This document shows, one piece after another, positions 34,292-43,189 of a stretch of DNA of 64,000 bases. The stretch is from Acetobacteraceae bacterium (GTDB lineage Bacteria; Pseudomonadota; Alphaproteobacteria; Acetobacterales; Acetobacteraceae): NCBI GenBank assembly GCA_027482245.1, contig JAIXWG010000071.1:1-64000 (forward strand). The letters are read 5' to 3'. The notes under the pieces are model-generated. The model saw only the letters and a program-made list of their open reading frames with translations. It had not been told where the DNA came from and did no database searches. A program made the position numbers and the translations under genes. Within the stretch, counting starts at the first letter, position 1. Each line of letters starts with the position of its first letter.

Positions 34292-34540
34292 ATGGGTGGC
34301 CTGATGAAGGCGCCGAAGCCGGCGGCGCCTGCCGTCGATACCAGTGCCAGCACCGCGCAGGCGCAGGCCGATGCCGCCGCCGCCGCGCAGGCCAGCGCCG
34401 ATGCCGCCGCCGAGGCGGCCCGCCAGAAGGCGCTGGACCGCGCCCGGCGGGGCCTGGCCGGCACCATCGCGACCTCCGCCCGCGGCGTGCTGGACCCGGC
34501 GCCGGCCTTCGCCGTGCGCAAGAACCTGCTGGGGGAGTGA
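34292..34540 (+). CDS. Small Ala-rich phage protein upstream of the portal gene
   Basis: An 82-residue protein with an MGGLMKAPKPAAPAVDTS start, an alanine-rich helical middle and a basic end (ARRGLAGTIATSARGVL...RKNLLGE). Small proteins with an MGG...APKP start sit just before the portal gene in many T7-like phages; their role is unknown, possibly a minor particle component. The ATG follows GAAGGA. Its stop overlaps a GTG of the portal frame. Confidence 0.72.
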   Translation: MGGLMKAPKPAAPAVDTSASTAQAQADAAAAAQASADAAAEAARQKALDRARRGLAGTIATSARGVLDPAPAFAVRKNLLGE

Positions 34541-34545
34541 GCGCC

Positions 34546-35985
34546 ATGATGACACCCGAGGACATCCTGGCCCGCCACGCCCGCGCCACCGCCCGCCGCC
34601 GCCCGCTGGAGGGCCAGTGGCAGGATTGCTACGACGTCGCCCTGCCCGCCCCCGGTGCCGCGCCGCTGTTCGACGCGACGGCCGCCGATGCGGCGGAGCA
34701 GCTGGCGGCCTCCCTGCTGGCGGAGCTGGTGCCGCCCTGGTCGCGCTGGTTCGGCCTGGCGCCCGCCCGCCGCGTGGCGGACAGCACCGCCGCGCAGGAC
34801 GTGGCCCGCGCGCTGGATGACGCGGCGGAGACGCTGCAGGGGCACCTCGACCGGTCCAACTTCGCGCTCGAGATCCACCAGGCCTTCCTCGACCTGGTCG
34901 TCACCGGCACCGGCCTGCTGCTGGTGGAGGAGGCGCCGGTGGGCGATGTCTCGGCGCTGCGATTCTCCGCCGTGCCGATGCGCGATGCGGTGCTGGAGGA
35001 AGGGGTCTCCGGCCGGCTCGACACCGTCTTCCGGTCGCTGCGGCTGACGGCGGCGGAGATCAAGGCCCGCTGGCCCGCGGCCGCGATCACGGAGCGGCGG
35101 CGGGATGAGGAGGAGGCCGCGCCGAAGCTGCGGGTGGTGGAAGCCGCCTGGCCGGATGCCCGGTCCGGCCACCGCTTCGCGGTGGTGGCGGAGGAAGAGG
35201 ATGGCACCGCCCTGCTGTTGGCCGAGGGCCGCTTCGCGGAAAGCCCCTTCATCGCCTTCCGCTGGCTGAAGGTGCCGGGCGAGACCTATGGCCGCGGCCC
35301 CGTCGCCAAGGCGCTGCCGGACATCCGCACCGCCAACAAGGTGGTGGAGCTGGTGCTGAAGAACGCCTCCATCGCCGCCACGGGGATCTGGCAGGCGGAA
35401 GACGATGGCGTGCTGAACCCCGCCACGGTGCGGCTGGTGCCGGGCGCCATCATCCCGAAAGCGCCGGGTTCCTCGGGCCTCACGCCGCTGGCCGCGCCCG
35501 GCAATTTCGACGTGTCGCAGCTGGTGCTGAACGATCTTCGCACCCGCATCCGCGGCGCCCTGCTGGCCGACCGCATCGCCGCGGCCGAGAAGCCCGGCAT
35601 GACGGCGACGGAGGTGCTGGAACGCAGCGCGCAGAGCGCGCGGCTGCTCGGCGCCACCTATGGCCGCCTGCAGGCGGAGCTGCTGACGCCGCTGGTGGCG
35701 CGCTGCCTCGCGGTGCTGCGGCGGCGGGGCGAGATCCCCGCGCTGCTGCCCGATGGGCGGGACGCGCGGCTGACCTATGCCTCGCCGCTCGCCCGCGTGC
35801 AGGCCCGCGCCGATGCGGCGGACACGCTGCGCTTCCTGCAGGCCGCCGCGGCACTCGGCCCGGAGGCGACCGCGACGCTGGATGCGCCCGCCGCCGCGCG
35901 CTGGCTGGCCCGAACGCTGGGCGCGCCGCCGGAGATCCTGCGGCCCGCCGATGCGACCCCCGCCCAACCCCAGACCCAGGAGTGA
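34546..35985 (+). CDS. Portal protein (podovirus head-tail connector)
   Basis: A 479-residue protein matching the T7 gp8-type head-to-tail connector. Signs are the N-terminal ARHARATARRRPLEGQWQDCYDVALP, the AAEQLAASLLAELVPPWSRWF segment, a middle NKVVELVLKNASIAATGIWQAEDDGVLNP block and the crown-domain helix MTATEVLERSAQSARLLGATYGRLQAELL. It forms the 12-subunit ring through which DNA enters and leaves. The ATG at 34546 follows GGGGGAG; a GTG at 34537 is possible. Length is close to T7 gp8 (536) though shorter. Confidence 0.88.
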   Translation: MMTPEDILARHARATARRRPLEGQWQDCYDVALPAPGAAPLFDATAADAAEQLAASLLAELVPPWSRWFGLAPARRVADSTAAQDVARALDDAAETLQGHLDRSNFALEIHQAFLDLVVTGTGLLLVEEAPVGDVSALRFSAVPMRDAVLEEGVSGRLDTVFRSLRLTAAEIKARWPAAAITERRRDEEEAAPKLRVVEAAWPDARSGHRFAVVAEEEDGTALLLAEGRFAESPFIAFRWLKVPGETYGRGPVAKALPDIRTANKVVELVLKNASIAATGIWQAEDDGVLNPATVRLVPGAIIPKAPGSSGLTPLAAPGNFDVSQLVLNDLRTRIRGALLADRIAAAEKPGMTATEVLERSAQSARLLGATYGRLQAELLTPLVARCLAVLRRRGEIPALLPDGRDARLTYASPLARVQARADAADTLRFLQAAAALGPEATATLDAPAAARWLARTLGAPPEILRPADATPAQPQTQE

Positions 35986-35993
35986 GCCCCGGC

Positions 35994-36731
35994 ATGCCCG
36001 AGGATCTTCTCGAGACCGCCCTGAAGCCGGAGACGCCGGAGGCGCGCAGCACGCGCCCGGCCGAAATCCCGGAGAAGTTTTGGGACGAGGCCGCCGGCGC
36101 GCTGCGCGTCGATGCGCTGCTGAAATCCTACCTGGAGCTGGAACGCCGCATGTCCCAGCGCCAGGGCCCGCCGTCCGATGACGCGCCGGAGGAGGAGCGG
36201 CAGAAGTGGCGCCGGCTGCTCGGCATTCCCGACAGCCCGGATGGCTACGACATCACGCCGCCCAACGACATGGTGACGCCCGATGCCGCGGTGAACGCCA
36301 AGCTGCACGAGGCCGGCTTCACGCCGCGCCAGGTGCAGCTGGTCTATGACCTGGCGGCCGAACGGCTGATGCCGCTGATCGCCGAGGCCGCCGCGGATTT
36401 CGAGGCCGCGCGCCAGGTGGAGAAGCTGCAGGCGCATTTCGGCGGTGAGGAACGCTTCCGCCGCATCGCCGCGCAGCTGTCCAGCTGGGGCCGCGCCAAC
36501 CTGCCGGAAGCGGTCTTCACCGCGCTGTCCAGCACGGCGGAGGGCGTCATCGCCCTGCAGCGGATGATGGAGGGCAAGGAACCGCCGCTGGCGCGCGATG
36601 CGCAGGCGGAAGCCGGGCCCGATGAGGGCGAGCTGCGCCGGATGATGCGCGACCCCCGCTACTGGCGGTCTCGCGAGCCCGATTTCGTGAAGCGCGTCAC
36701 GGACGGGTTCCGGCGCCTCGTCGGCGAATAG
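35994..36731 (+). CDS. Capsid assembly scaffolding protein
   Basis: A 245-residue acidic, helical protein between the portal and capsid genes, the position of T7 gp9. It shows PEKFWDEAAGALRVDALLKSYLELERRM, GIPDSPDGYDITPPND and long helices QVEKLQAHFGGEERFRRIAAQL. The C-terminal end (DPRYWRSREPDFVKRVTDGFRRLVGE) is basic, as expected for the part that holds the coat protein. It directs procapsid assembly and is then lost. The ATG follows CAGGAG 10 bases upstream. A large RNA hairpin lies between this gene and the capsid gene. Confidence 0.85.
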   Translation: MPEDLLETALKPETPEARSTRPAEIPEKFWDEAAGALRVDALLKSYLELERRMSQRQGPPSDDAPEEERQKWRRLLGIPDSPDGYDITPPNDMVTPDAAVNAKLHEAGFTPRQVQLVYDLAAERLMPLIAEAAADFEAARQVEKLQAHFGGEERFRRIAAQLSSWGRANLPEAVFTALSSTAEGVIALQRMMEGKEPPLARDAQAEAGPDEGELRRMMRDPRYWRSREPDFVKRVTDGFRRLVGE

Positions 36732-37016
36732 CCGACGGGTTCAGCCACCCGCTGAGATCCGGCCAGGCACCCGCTGCGCAACGCAGCGCGCGGCGCCGGC
36801 CGGCATCGCCGCGCCCCATCCCCGGGCGCGGCGATCGCGGGGCGGATGGCGCGGGCCCATCGGGCCCCCATCCGCCCCGCCACCCCATCCCGCAAGCAAC
36901 CCGCGCAAGCGGGCCTGTGGAGCCATGCCGCGGCGCCGGCCCCAGGGGGCAACCCCCCCGAGGGCAACCGGCGGCGCGGCCCCATCCCCGCATCCCAGAG
37001 ACGAAGGAGGGCCGCG
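36732..37016. promoter_or_regulatory. Structured gap between scaffold and capsid genes
   Basis: This 285-base gap has no convincing gene. It holds a 7-bp hairpin CGCTGCG-CAA-CGCAGCG (36772-36788) and a long stem at 36839-36878: GGGGCGGATGG, a 3-base bulge, GGGCCC, loop ATC, GGGCCC, CCATCCGCCCC (17 bp). A strong AAGGAGG ribosome site precedes the capsid ATG. The structure could be an RNA processing site that stabilises capsid mRNA. No clear promoter hexamers are seen. Confidence 0.6.
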
Positions 37017-37856
37017 ATGCCCACCAGCACCCAGATCGACGCCGTCTTCACGCGCCAGTTCCAGGCCGAGGTGAAGGAAGCCTACCAGCGCCAGGGCAGC
37101 AAGCTGCGCCCGCTGGTACGCTCCAAGTCCGGCGTCACCGGCTCCAGCACCTTCTTCCCGAAGGTCGGCAAGGGCGTCGCCGCGGCGAAGACGCGCAACG
37201 GTGCCGTGCCGGTGATGAACCTGGAGCACGCGCAGGTCGAATGCGTGATGCAGGACTACTATGCCGGCGACTGGATCGATCGCCTCGATGAGCTGAAGAC
37301 CAACATCGATGAGCGCACGGTGGTCGCCAATGCCGGCGCCTACGCGCTGGGCCGCAAGACGGATGAGCTGATCATCGCGGCACTCGATGCCGGCACGCGG
37401 GAGGCGATCGGCACCGCCGCGGGCACGACGGACACGGACGGCCTGACCAAGGCGAAGGTGCTGCTGGCCTTCGAGATGATGGGCGCCGCCGATGTCCCGG
37501 ATGATGGCGGCCGCGTCGCCGTCGTCGGCTGGAAGCAGTGGAGCCAGCTGCTGGCGATCGAGGAATTCGCCTCCTCCCAGTATGTCGGCGACGATGCGCT
37601 GCCCTGGAAGGGCAGCCAGGCGAAGCGGTGGCTCGGCGCGCTGTGGATGCCGCATTCCGGCCTGACCAAGGCGGGCGCGCTGCGCTACTGCTACTTCTTC
37701 CACCGCACCGCCATCGGCCATGCCGCGGCGGCGGAAGTGCAGACGGACGTCACCTGGCACGGCGACCGCGCGGCGCATTTCGTCGCCAACATGATGAGCC
37801 AGGGCGCCGTGCTGGTCGATGACCTCGGCGTCGTGCGCATGCGCGCGGCCGAATAG
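37017..37856 (+). CDS. Major capsid protein
   Basis: A 279-residue coat protein of the T7-like podovirus type, presumably with the HK97 fold. Features are FTRQFQAEVKEAYQRQGSKLRPLVRSKSGVTGSSTFFPKVGKG (N-arm and E-loop region), DYYAGDWIDRLDELKTNIDERTVVANAGAYALGRKTDELI and a C-terminal stretch AIGHAAAAEVQTDVTWHGDRAAHFVANMMSQGAVLVD. It has the strongest ribosome site of the cluster (AAGGAGG), as expected for the most abundant protein. A 13-bp hairpin follows the gene. The short length (T7 gp10A is 345) would suit a small shell. Confidence 0.87.
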   Translation: MPTSTQIDAVFTRQFQAEVKEAYQRQGSKLRPLVRSKSGVTGSSTFFPKVGKGVAAAKTRNGAVPVMNLEHAQVECVMQDYYAGDWIDRLDELKTNIDERTVVANAGAYALGRKTDELIIAALDAGTREAIGTAAGTTDTDGLTKAKVLLAFEMMGAADVPDDGGRVAVVGWKQWSQLLAIEEFASSQYVGDDALPWKGSQAKRWLGALWMPHSGLTKAGALRYCYFFHRTAIGHAAAAEVQTDVTWHGDRAAHFVANMMSQGAVLVDDLGVVRMRAAE

Positions 37857-37884
37857 TCCGGCGGTCCGACGCCTGCCACCCCCG

Positions 37885-37912
37885 GGGCGGCCCCTGCTGG
37901 CAGGGGCCGCCC
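37885..37912. terminator. Hairpin directly after the capsid gene
   Basis: A perfect 13-bp inverted repeat GGGCGGCCCCTGC / GCAGGGGCCGCCC separated by 2 bases lies 28 bases after the capsid stop. No T-run. Its place matches that of terminator T-phi after gene 10 in T7, which sets capsid expression above that of tail genes. Confidence 0.6.
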
Positions 37913-37930
37913 ATCCTCCCGCGAACGGAC

Positions 37931-38509
37931 ATGACAACCATGGCACTCACCGCGCTCGCGCTGTGCTCGCGCGCCCTGCTGCGCCTTGGCGCGCAGCCCG
38001 TCGCCTCACTGGATGAGGGGACGGCGGAGGCGGAGGTGGCGGCGAACCTCTACGCGCCGGTGCGCGATGCGCTGCTTTCCGCCCATCCCTGGTCCTTCGC
38101 CACGGGCCAGGCCTCCCTTCCCCGCCTGGCCGCCGTGCCGAAGGCGGACATGGCGCATGCCTTCCAGCTGCCGCCGGGCTTCCTCCGCGCCCTGTCGGCG
38201 GGCAGTGGCGGCCGTGGCCGCGGCACGCCGTACCGGCTGCATGAGGACCGGCTGCACGCGGATGCGGAACAGGTCGTGCTGACCTACATCTTCCGCGCCG
38301 ATGAAAGCGCCTTCCCGCCCTTCTTCGCGCAGGCCCTGGTGGCGCGCCTGGCCGCGGAATTCTGCCTGCCGCTGACGGAAAGCGCGTCCCGCGCGGAAAT
38401 GCTGTTTCGCCTGGCGGAGACGGAGTTGCGCAGCGCGCGGCTGATCGACAGCCAGCAGGACACGCCGCGCGGGATCGAGGATTTCCCTTTGGTCTCGGTG
38501 CGGGGGTGA
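37931..38509 (+). CDS. Tail tube / adaptor protein (T7 gp11-like)
   Basis: A 192-residue protein with the gp11-type start LTALALCSRALLRLGAQPVASLDEGTAEAEVAANLYAPVRDALLSAHPWSFAT, in which the helical NLYAPVRDALLSAHPW block is the family signature. The C-terminus has FFAQALVARLAAEFCLPLTESASRAEMLFRLAE. Twelve copies form the ring joining portal and tail nozzle. The start is ATG 37931, with ATG 37940 as the alternative. It lies between capsid and nozzle genes as in T7. Confidence 0.87.
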   Translation: MTTMALTALALCSRALLRLGAQPVASLDEGTAEAEVAANLYAPVRDALLSAHPWSFATGQASLPRLAAVPKADMAHAFQLPPGFLRALSAGSGGRGRGTPYRLHEDRLHADAEQVVLTYIFRADESAFPPFFAQALVARLAAEFCLPLTESASRAEMLFRLAETELRSARLIDSQQDTPRGIEDFPLVSVRG

Positions 38510-38513
38510 TCGC

Positions 38514-40394
38514 ATGACCATCGCGACGCGACGCATCAAGTCATCCTTCACGGCGGGGGAGCTGGCGCCCAACCTCTATGGCCGCGCCGACCTCCGCGCC
38601 TTCGACAATGGCGCGCGGCGGCTGCGCAACGTCGTCATCCAGCCCACGGGCGGCGTCGCGCGCCGGCCGGGCCTGCTGCATGTGGCATCGCTGCCGGGAC
38701 CCGCGCGGCTGATCCCCTTCGAGTTCAACACGGAGCAGACCTACCTGCTGGTGCTGACCGAGGGCCAGCTGCACGTCTTCATGGGCGATGCCGCGGTGGC
38801 GAGCCTGCCCGCGCCCTGGTCCACCGGGATGCAGGGCCAGGTCTCCTTCACGCAGAGCGCGGACACGCTGCTGCTGTTCCACCCGGATGTGGCGCCGCAG
38901 CGCCTGACGCGGACCAGCCACACCAGCTGGACACTGGCGCCCTTCGTCTTCGATGCCGTGCCCGTCTTCAACTTCCGCCCCGGCGTCACGCTGGCCCCGT
39001 CGGCGACAACCGGCACCATCACGCTGGTGGCCTCCGCCGACGTCTTCTCCCCGGGCCACATCACCGCCCCCTTCCGCATCGCGGGGCTCACCGTGGTCAT
39101 CACCGCGGTGGCGGATGCGCGCAACGCGACGGCGGTGGTGAACGGCACGCTGCCCGGCACGACGCCCACCACGAACTGGGCGGAGCCCGCCTTCAGCGGC
39201 ATCCGCGGCTATCCCGTCTCCGCCTGCTTCCACCAGGACCGCCTGGTGCTCGGCGGGTCACGGGACCTGCCGAACCGGCTGTGGCTGTCGCGCACCGGTG
39301 ACATCGGCAATTTCGACAACGGCACGGGGCTCGATGACCAGGCGATCGAATTCGCGCTGGTGTCGGACCAGGTGAACGCGATCCGCGCCGTCTTCTCCGG
39401 CCGCCACCTGCAGGTCTTCACCTCCGGCGCCGAATGGATGGTAACGGGCGATCCGCTGACGCCGTCCTCCATCCAGCTGCACCGGCAGACCCGCGTCGGC
39501 AGCCTGATGGACCGGCAGGTGCCGCCGGTCGATGTGGATGGCGCGACCCTCTTCGTCGCGCGGTCCGGCCGCGCGGTGCATGAATTCGCCTATACCGACG
39601 TCGCCGACGTCTACCAGGCGAACGACCTGGCGCTGGTGGCGCATCACCTGATAGAGGCGCCGGTCTCCATGGCCTATGACCAGACGATGCGGCTGCTGCA
39701 TGTGGTGATGGCCGATGGCTCCATCGCCACGCTGACGCTCTATCGGGCGGAGCAGGTGACGGCCTGGACCAGGCTTGAGACCGCCGGTCGCTTCAAGGCG
39801 GTGGCGGAGACCGAGGGCCGCGTCTTCGCCGTGGTGGAGCGCAATGGCTGGCACCGGCTGGAACGCTTCGACGGCACGATCGGCTTCGATGCGGCGCTGT
39901 CCGGCACGGCGGCGACGGAGCAGGACGTGTGGTCCGGCCTCTCGCACCTCACGGGGTCGGAGGTCGGCGTGCTGGCCGATGGCGCGCCACGCGGCAACGC
40001 GACCGTCGTTGGTGGCGCGATCACGCTGGATGCGCCGGCCCGCGCCGTGCAGGCGGGGCTGCCCTTCCGCCATGTGGTCGAACCGCTGCCGACGGCGCTC
40101 GCCGGCGCCAACGGATCGGCCAGCGCGCCGCTGCGCCTGGTCTCCGCCACCTTCCGGGTGATGGAGACGCCGGCGCTGGAGGTCGATCTCGGCCGCGGCG
40201 TGCAGCCCGTGCCCTTCCGGCGGCTCGACACCGCGCTGCTGGATGCCGCGCCCGCGCCCTTCACCGGCGACGTCACGCTGCGGGCGCTGGGTTGGCGGCG
40301 GGATGCGATGGCGCCGCTGTGGCGGGTGGAAGGCGAGACGCCGCTGCCGCTCACGCTGCTTTCCGTCACCACCGACATGAGGATCACCGACTGA
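38514..40394 (+). CDS. Tail nozzle protein (T7 gp12-like tail tube B)
   Basis: A 626-residue beta-rich protein. The start IKSSFTAGELAPNLYGRADLRAFDNGARRLRNVVIQPTGGVARRPGLLHVA is the usual opening of podovirus tail nozzle and tail-tubular B proteins, followed by FEFNTEQTYLLVLTEGQLHVFM and GYPVSACFHQDRLVLGGSRDLPNRLWLSRTGDIGNF. The propeller-like middle and C-terminal barrels match the gp12 layout (794 residues in T7). Six copies form the nozzle. It follows gp11-like by 4 bases and overlaps the next start. Confidence 0.86.
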   Translation: MTIATRRIKSSFTAGELAPNLYGRADLRAFDNGARRLRNVVIQPTGGVARRPGLLHVASLPGPARLIPFEFNTEQTYLLVLTEGQLHVFMGDAAVASLPAPWSTGMQGQVSFTQSADTLLLFHPDVAPQRLTRTSHTSWTLAPFVFDAVPVFNFRPGVTLAPSATTGTITLVASADVFSPGHITAPFRIAGLTVVITAVADARNATAVVNGTLPGTTPTTNWAEPAFSGIRGYPVSACFHQDRLVLGGSRDLPNRLWLSRTGDIGNFDNGTGLDDQAIEFALVSDQVNAIRAVFSGRHLQVFTSGAEWMVTGDPLTPSSIQLHRQTRVGSLMDRQVPPVDVDGATLFVARSGRAVHEFAYTDVADVYQANDLALVAHHLIEAPVSMAYDQTMRLLHVVMADGSIATLTLYRAEQVTAWTRLETAGRFKAVAETEGRVFAVVERNGWHRLERFDGTIGFDAALSGTAATEQDVWSGLSHLTGSEVGVLADGAPRGNATVVGGAITLDAPARAVQAGLPFRHVVEPLPTALAGANGSASAPLRLVSATFRVMETPALEVDLGRGVQPVPFRRLDTALLDAAPAPFTGDVTLRALGWRRDAMAPLWRVEGETPLPLTLLSVTTDMRITD

Positions 40395-40834
40395 TGGCGC
40401 AGCTCGCCCCCATCGCGACCGCGCTCGGCGCGGGCGCATCGATCTATTCGACCGTGCGCCAGGCCCAGACGCAGTCCAGCAATGCCCGCGCCCAGGTCGA
40501 AGCCGCCCGGCAGCAGGAGGAAGCGCGCCAGCAGCAGCTGGCGGCGCAGCAGGCGGCGGAGGCCCGGGCGCGGGAGGCGCGGCTGGCCGGCACCACCGCC
40601 GCCGCGCGCGCCAGGCTGGCGGCCAGCGGCGTCTCCCCGGACGAAGGCTCCGCCGCCGCGCTGACGGCGGGGCTGGAACGCGATGCCGCCGCCGCGCAAG
40701 CCGACAGCGACCAGGTCTTCGCGGCACGGCTCGCGGCCGGCCGGCGGAGCCTGCTCAACAATGACGGGTCGCTGACCACCTGGCTGCGCGCCGGCAGCAG
40801 CTTCGGCAATTCGCTGCGCAACCTGCTGGATTGA
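40394..40834 (+). CDS. Internal virion protein (gp14-like), coiled coil
   Basis: A 146-residue protein. A short hydrophobic start (LAPIATALGAGASIYSTV) is followed by a long alanine- and glutamine-rich coiled coil (QAQTQSSNARAQVEAARQQEEARQQQLAAQQ) and ARARLAASGVSPDEGSAAALTAG, a pattern typical of podovirus internal proteins related to T7 gp14, which inserts in the outer membrane during DNA ejection. The ATG overlaps the nozzle stop (TGATG). It is the only ejection-type protein seen; gp15- and gp16-like genes are absent. Confidence 0.76.
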   Translation: MAQLAPIATALGAGASIYSTVRQAQTQSSNARAQVEAARQQEEARQQQLAAQQAAEARAREARLAGTTAAARARLAASGVSPDEGSAAALTAGLERDAAAAQADSDQVFAARLAAGRRSLLNNDGSLTTWLRAGSSFGNSLRNLLD

Positions 40835-40906
40835 TGACCGCCGCCACGCCCAGGGCCCATGGCCCGGGCGCGGCGCCTTCCCTGCCCCCCTTTCCTGGAG
40901 CCCACG

Positions 40907-43189
40907 ATGGCCGAGCACATCCGCATCGGCGACGTCGCGCCGCGCGTGCAATACGTGGGCGATGGCGCGCGCACCGACTTCACCTACCCCTTCCCCATCT
41001 TCATGGCGGAGGAGCTGGAAGTCCGTATCGACGGCATCGTCCTCGACAGTGGCTTCATCGTCGCCGGCGCCGGGCAATCCGATGGCGGCACCGTCACGCT
41101 GCCAACGCCCCCCGCCACCGGCAGCACCGTCACGCTGCGCCGCCGGGTCAAGGTGGAACGCACCACCGACTTCCAGGACAACGGCGTGCTGCGCGCCCGC
41201 ACCCTGAATGACGAACTGGACCGCCTGGTGGCGGCGCTGCAGGAGCAGCGGGATGACCTGTCCTCCGCGCTGCGGCTGGATCCCGCCGATATCGGCGGCG
41301 ACCTGACCCTGCCGCTGCGGACCGCGCGCGCCAACCGGCTGATCGGCTTCGATGGCGTGGGCGACATCGTCGTCGTGCCGCGCGATTCCGGCCTGCTGAC
41401 CGCCCCCTTCCCCGGCGCCGTGCCGCACACGGTGGAGGACAAGCTGGCGGAGACGCTGAGCGCGCGGGACTTCGGCGCGACCGGCGACGGCGTGACGGAT
41501 GACGGGCCCGCGCTGCAGGCCGCGATGAACGCCGCCGCCGCATCCGGCAAGATGCTGACGATCGGGGAAGGTTCCTTCCGCACGCAGCAGCCGCTCACGC
41601 TGCCGGGCGCGGCCGCGGGACTCACCATGCGCGGCAGGATCATCTATGCCGGCCCGGGCGGTCAGCCGGCGCTGACCATCGGCGATGGCGGCACCACGCG
41701 CAACGCCAACAAGCTGCACAGCGGCATCGCCGTGGCGCGCGCCACGACCAGCGACTGGCTGAGCGAGGGCGATGTCGGCGTGGTGCTGCGCAACCACGAT
41801 GCATCCCTGATCGAGGTGCGGGAGATCAGCGGCTTCACCATCGGGCTGCGCACGCTGGGCGACCAGCGGGGCTTCGAGGATTGCACGCTGATCCTCGGCC
41901 GCTTCGTCAACAACCGCATCGGCCTCGATGTCCGGACGCAGACGGCGGCGGCGTGGAACACCTCCATCCGCTACTATGGCGGCCACTTCGCGGTCGGCTC
42001 CACCGTCAACACGGACAAGGACCGCTTCGGCATCCGCTTCTCCGCCGAACCCGGTGCCTATGTCGCGCATAACCGGCATCTGTTCGACGGCCCGAACTTC
42101 GAGCTGAATGCCCGCGACATCCCGGCCACCGGCATCCCCTTCCTGATCGAGGTGAACAGCCGCGCCATCGTGGCCCGCGCGATCCGGATGGAGGGCTGCG
42201 ACCCGATCGTGGCCCGCCACACCGCGGGCGCGCAGGACCACCTCTACGAGGTCGCCTGGGCCAGCCAGGGCTATGCGATCGAGATCGAGCACACCGCGAC
42301 GGCGACGCGGCTCGGCGGCGTGGTGCGGGCGATGCACCAGGCGCTGCCGAACCGGGAGGCGATCCGGGAAGTGGCGTCCGTGCCCTCGCTCCGCGCCGCG
42401 GCCATCCGCTGGAACGCGACGGAGACGGCGTTCGAGAAGCTGGCCTGCCTCTCCACCAACGTCTCCGGCAGCCCGACTTCGCTGCCGCAATTCGCCTTTC
42501 CGGCGCTGGATTCCTACACGCTGACCAGCCGCGGCGTGATGCTGACCGGCGGGCGGGGCCTCGGCTTCGTGGTGGATTCCTCGCGCTGCAAGGATTTCGC
42601 GCTGACGGTGGATGCGGATTCGCCGCGGCTGGTGGTGATGGCCTTCGACGCCAGCTGGAACCTGCTGACCGATGCCGCGGGCAGCATGGTAATGGCATCC
42701 GGCCAGTCGCTCGCCTGGAACCCGACGGCACGCTGGTGGCAGGGCTCGGCCGACATGGACGATGCGGGGCTGACCCGGCTGCAGGCGATCCGCCTGGCGC
42801 CGCAGGTGGCCACCGCCATCATCGGCGTGGCGCGCATCACGACGGATTACGAGTTGCGCGCCATGCGGCTGCATTGCGACCCGCGGCAGGCGCCGCCGCT
42901 GCTCTACGGGCTGCCGGACCTGCGGATCGGCGTGCGGGAGCTGACGGCGGAACAGGCCTGGGACCCGCCTTCCATCGCGGCGGGCGCCAGCGCGCAGACC
43001 AACGTCACCGTCACCGGCGCGCGACCCGGGGATTTCGTGCAGGCGGCCTTCTCCCTCTCCACCTCCGGCTGCGTCTTCCTGGCGCAGATCGGGGCGCAGG
43101 ACACGGTGACGGTCACGGTCTGGAACCGGTCCGGCGCGGCGGTCGATCTCAATGCCGGCACGGTGCGCGTGCGGGTGGTGAAGGCATGA
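40907..43189 (+). CDS. Tail spike/fibre with T7-fibre-like N-terminus and pectate-lyase-type beta-helix
   Basis: A 760-residue trimeric spike candidate. Residues 1-110 (IRIGDVAPRVQYVGDGARTDFTYPFPIFMAEELEVRIDG) match the N-terminal attachment domain of T7-type fibres and spikes. From about 180 (ETLSARDFGATGDGVTDDGPALQAAMNAAAASGKMLTIGEG) a Pectate_lyase_3 right-handed beta-helix begins and runs to about 450. The C-terminal 250 residues (SLPQFAFPALDSYTLTS to VRVRVVKA) are beta-rich and end in a small sandwich. It would bind, and perhaps cut, the surface polysaccharide of the target cell. The ATG follows CTGGAG. The gene is fully open, so the host range function may be under selection. Confidence 0.85.
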   Translation: MAEHIRIGDVAPRVQYVGDGARTDFTYPFPIFMAEELEVRIDGIVLDSGFIVAGAGQSDGGTVTLPTPPATGSTVTLRRRVKVERTTDFQDNGVLRARTLNDELDRLVAALQEQRDDLSSALRLDPADIGGDLTLPLRTARANRLIGFDGVGDIVVVPRDSGLLTAPFPGAVPHTVEDKLAETLSARDFGATGDGVTDDGPALQAAMNAAAASGKMLTIGEGSFRTQQPLTLPGAAAGLTMRGRIIYAGPGGQPALTIGDGGTTRNANKLHSGIAVARATTSDWLSEGDVGVVLRNHDASLIEVREISGFTIGLRTLGDQRGFEDCTLILGRFVNNRIGLDVRTQTAAAWNTSIRYYGGHFAVGSTVNTDKDRFGIRFSAEPGAYVAHNRHLFDGPNFELNARDIPATGIPFLIEVNSRAIVARAIRMEGCDPIVARHTAGAQDHLYEVAWASQGYAIEIEHTATATRLGGVVRAMHQALPNREAIREVASVPSLRAAAIRWNATETAFEKLACLSTNVSGSPTSLPQFAFPALDSYTLTSRGVMLTGGRGLGFVVDSSRCKDFALTVDADSPRLVVMAFDASWNLLTDAAGSMVMASGQSLAWNPTARWWQGSADMDDAGLTRLQAIRLAPQVATAIIGVARITTDYELRAMRLHCDPRQAPPLLYGLPDLRIGVRELTAEQAWDPPSIAAGASAQTNVTVTGARPGDFVQAAFSLSTSGCVFLAQIGAQDTVTVTVWNRSGAAVDLNAGTVRVRVVKA

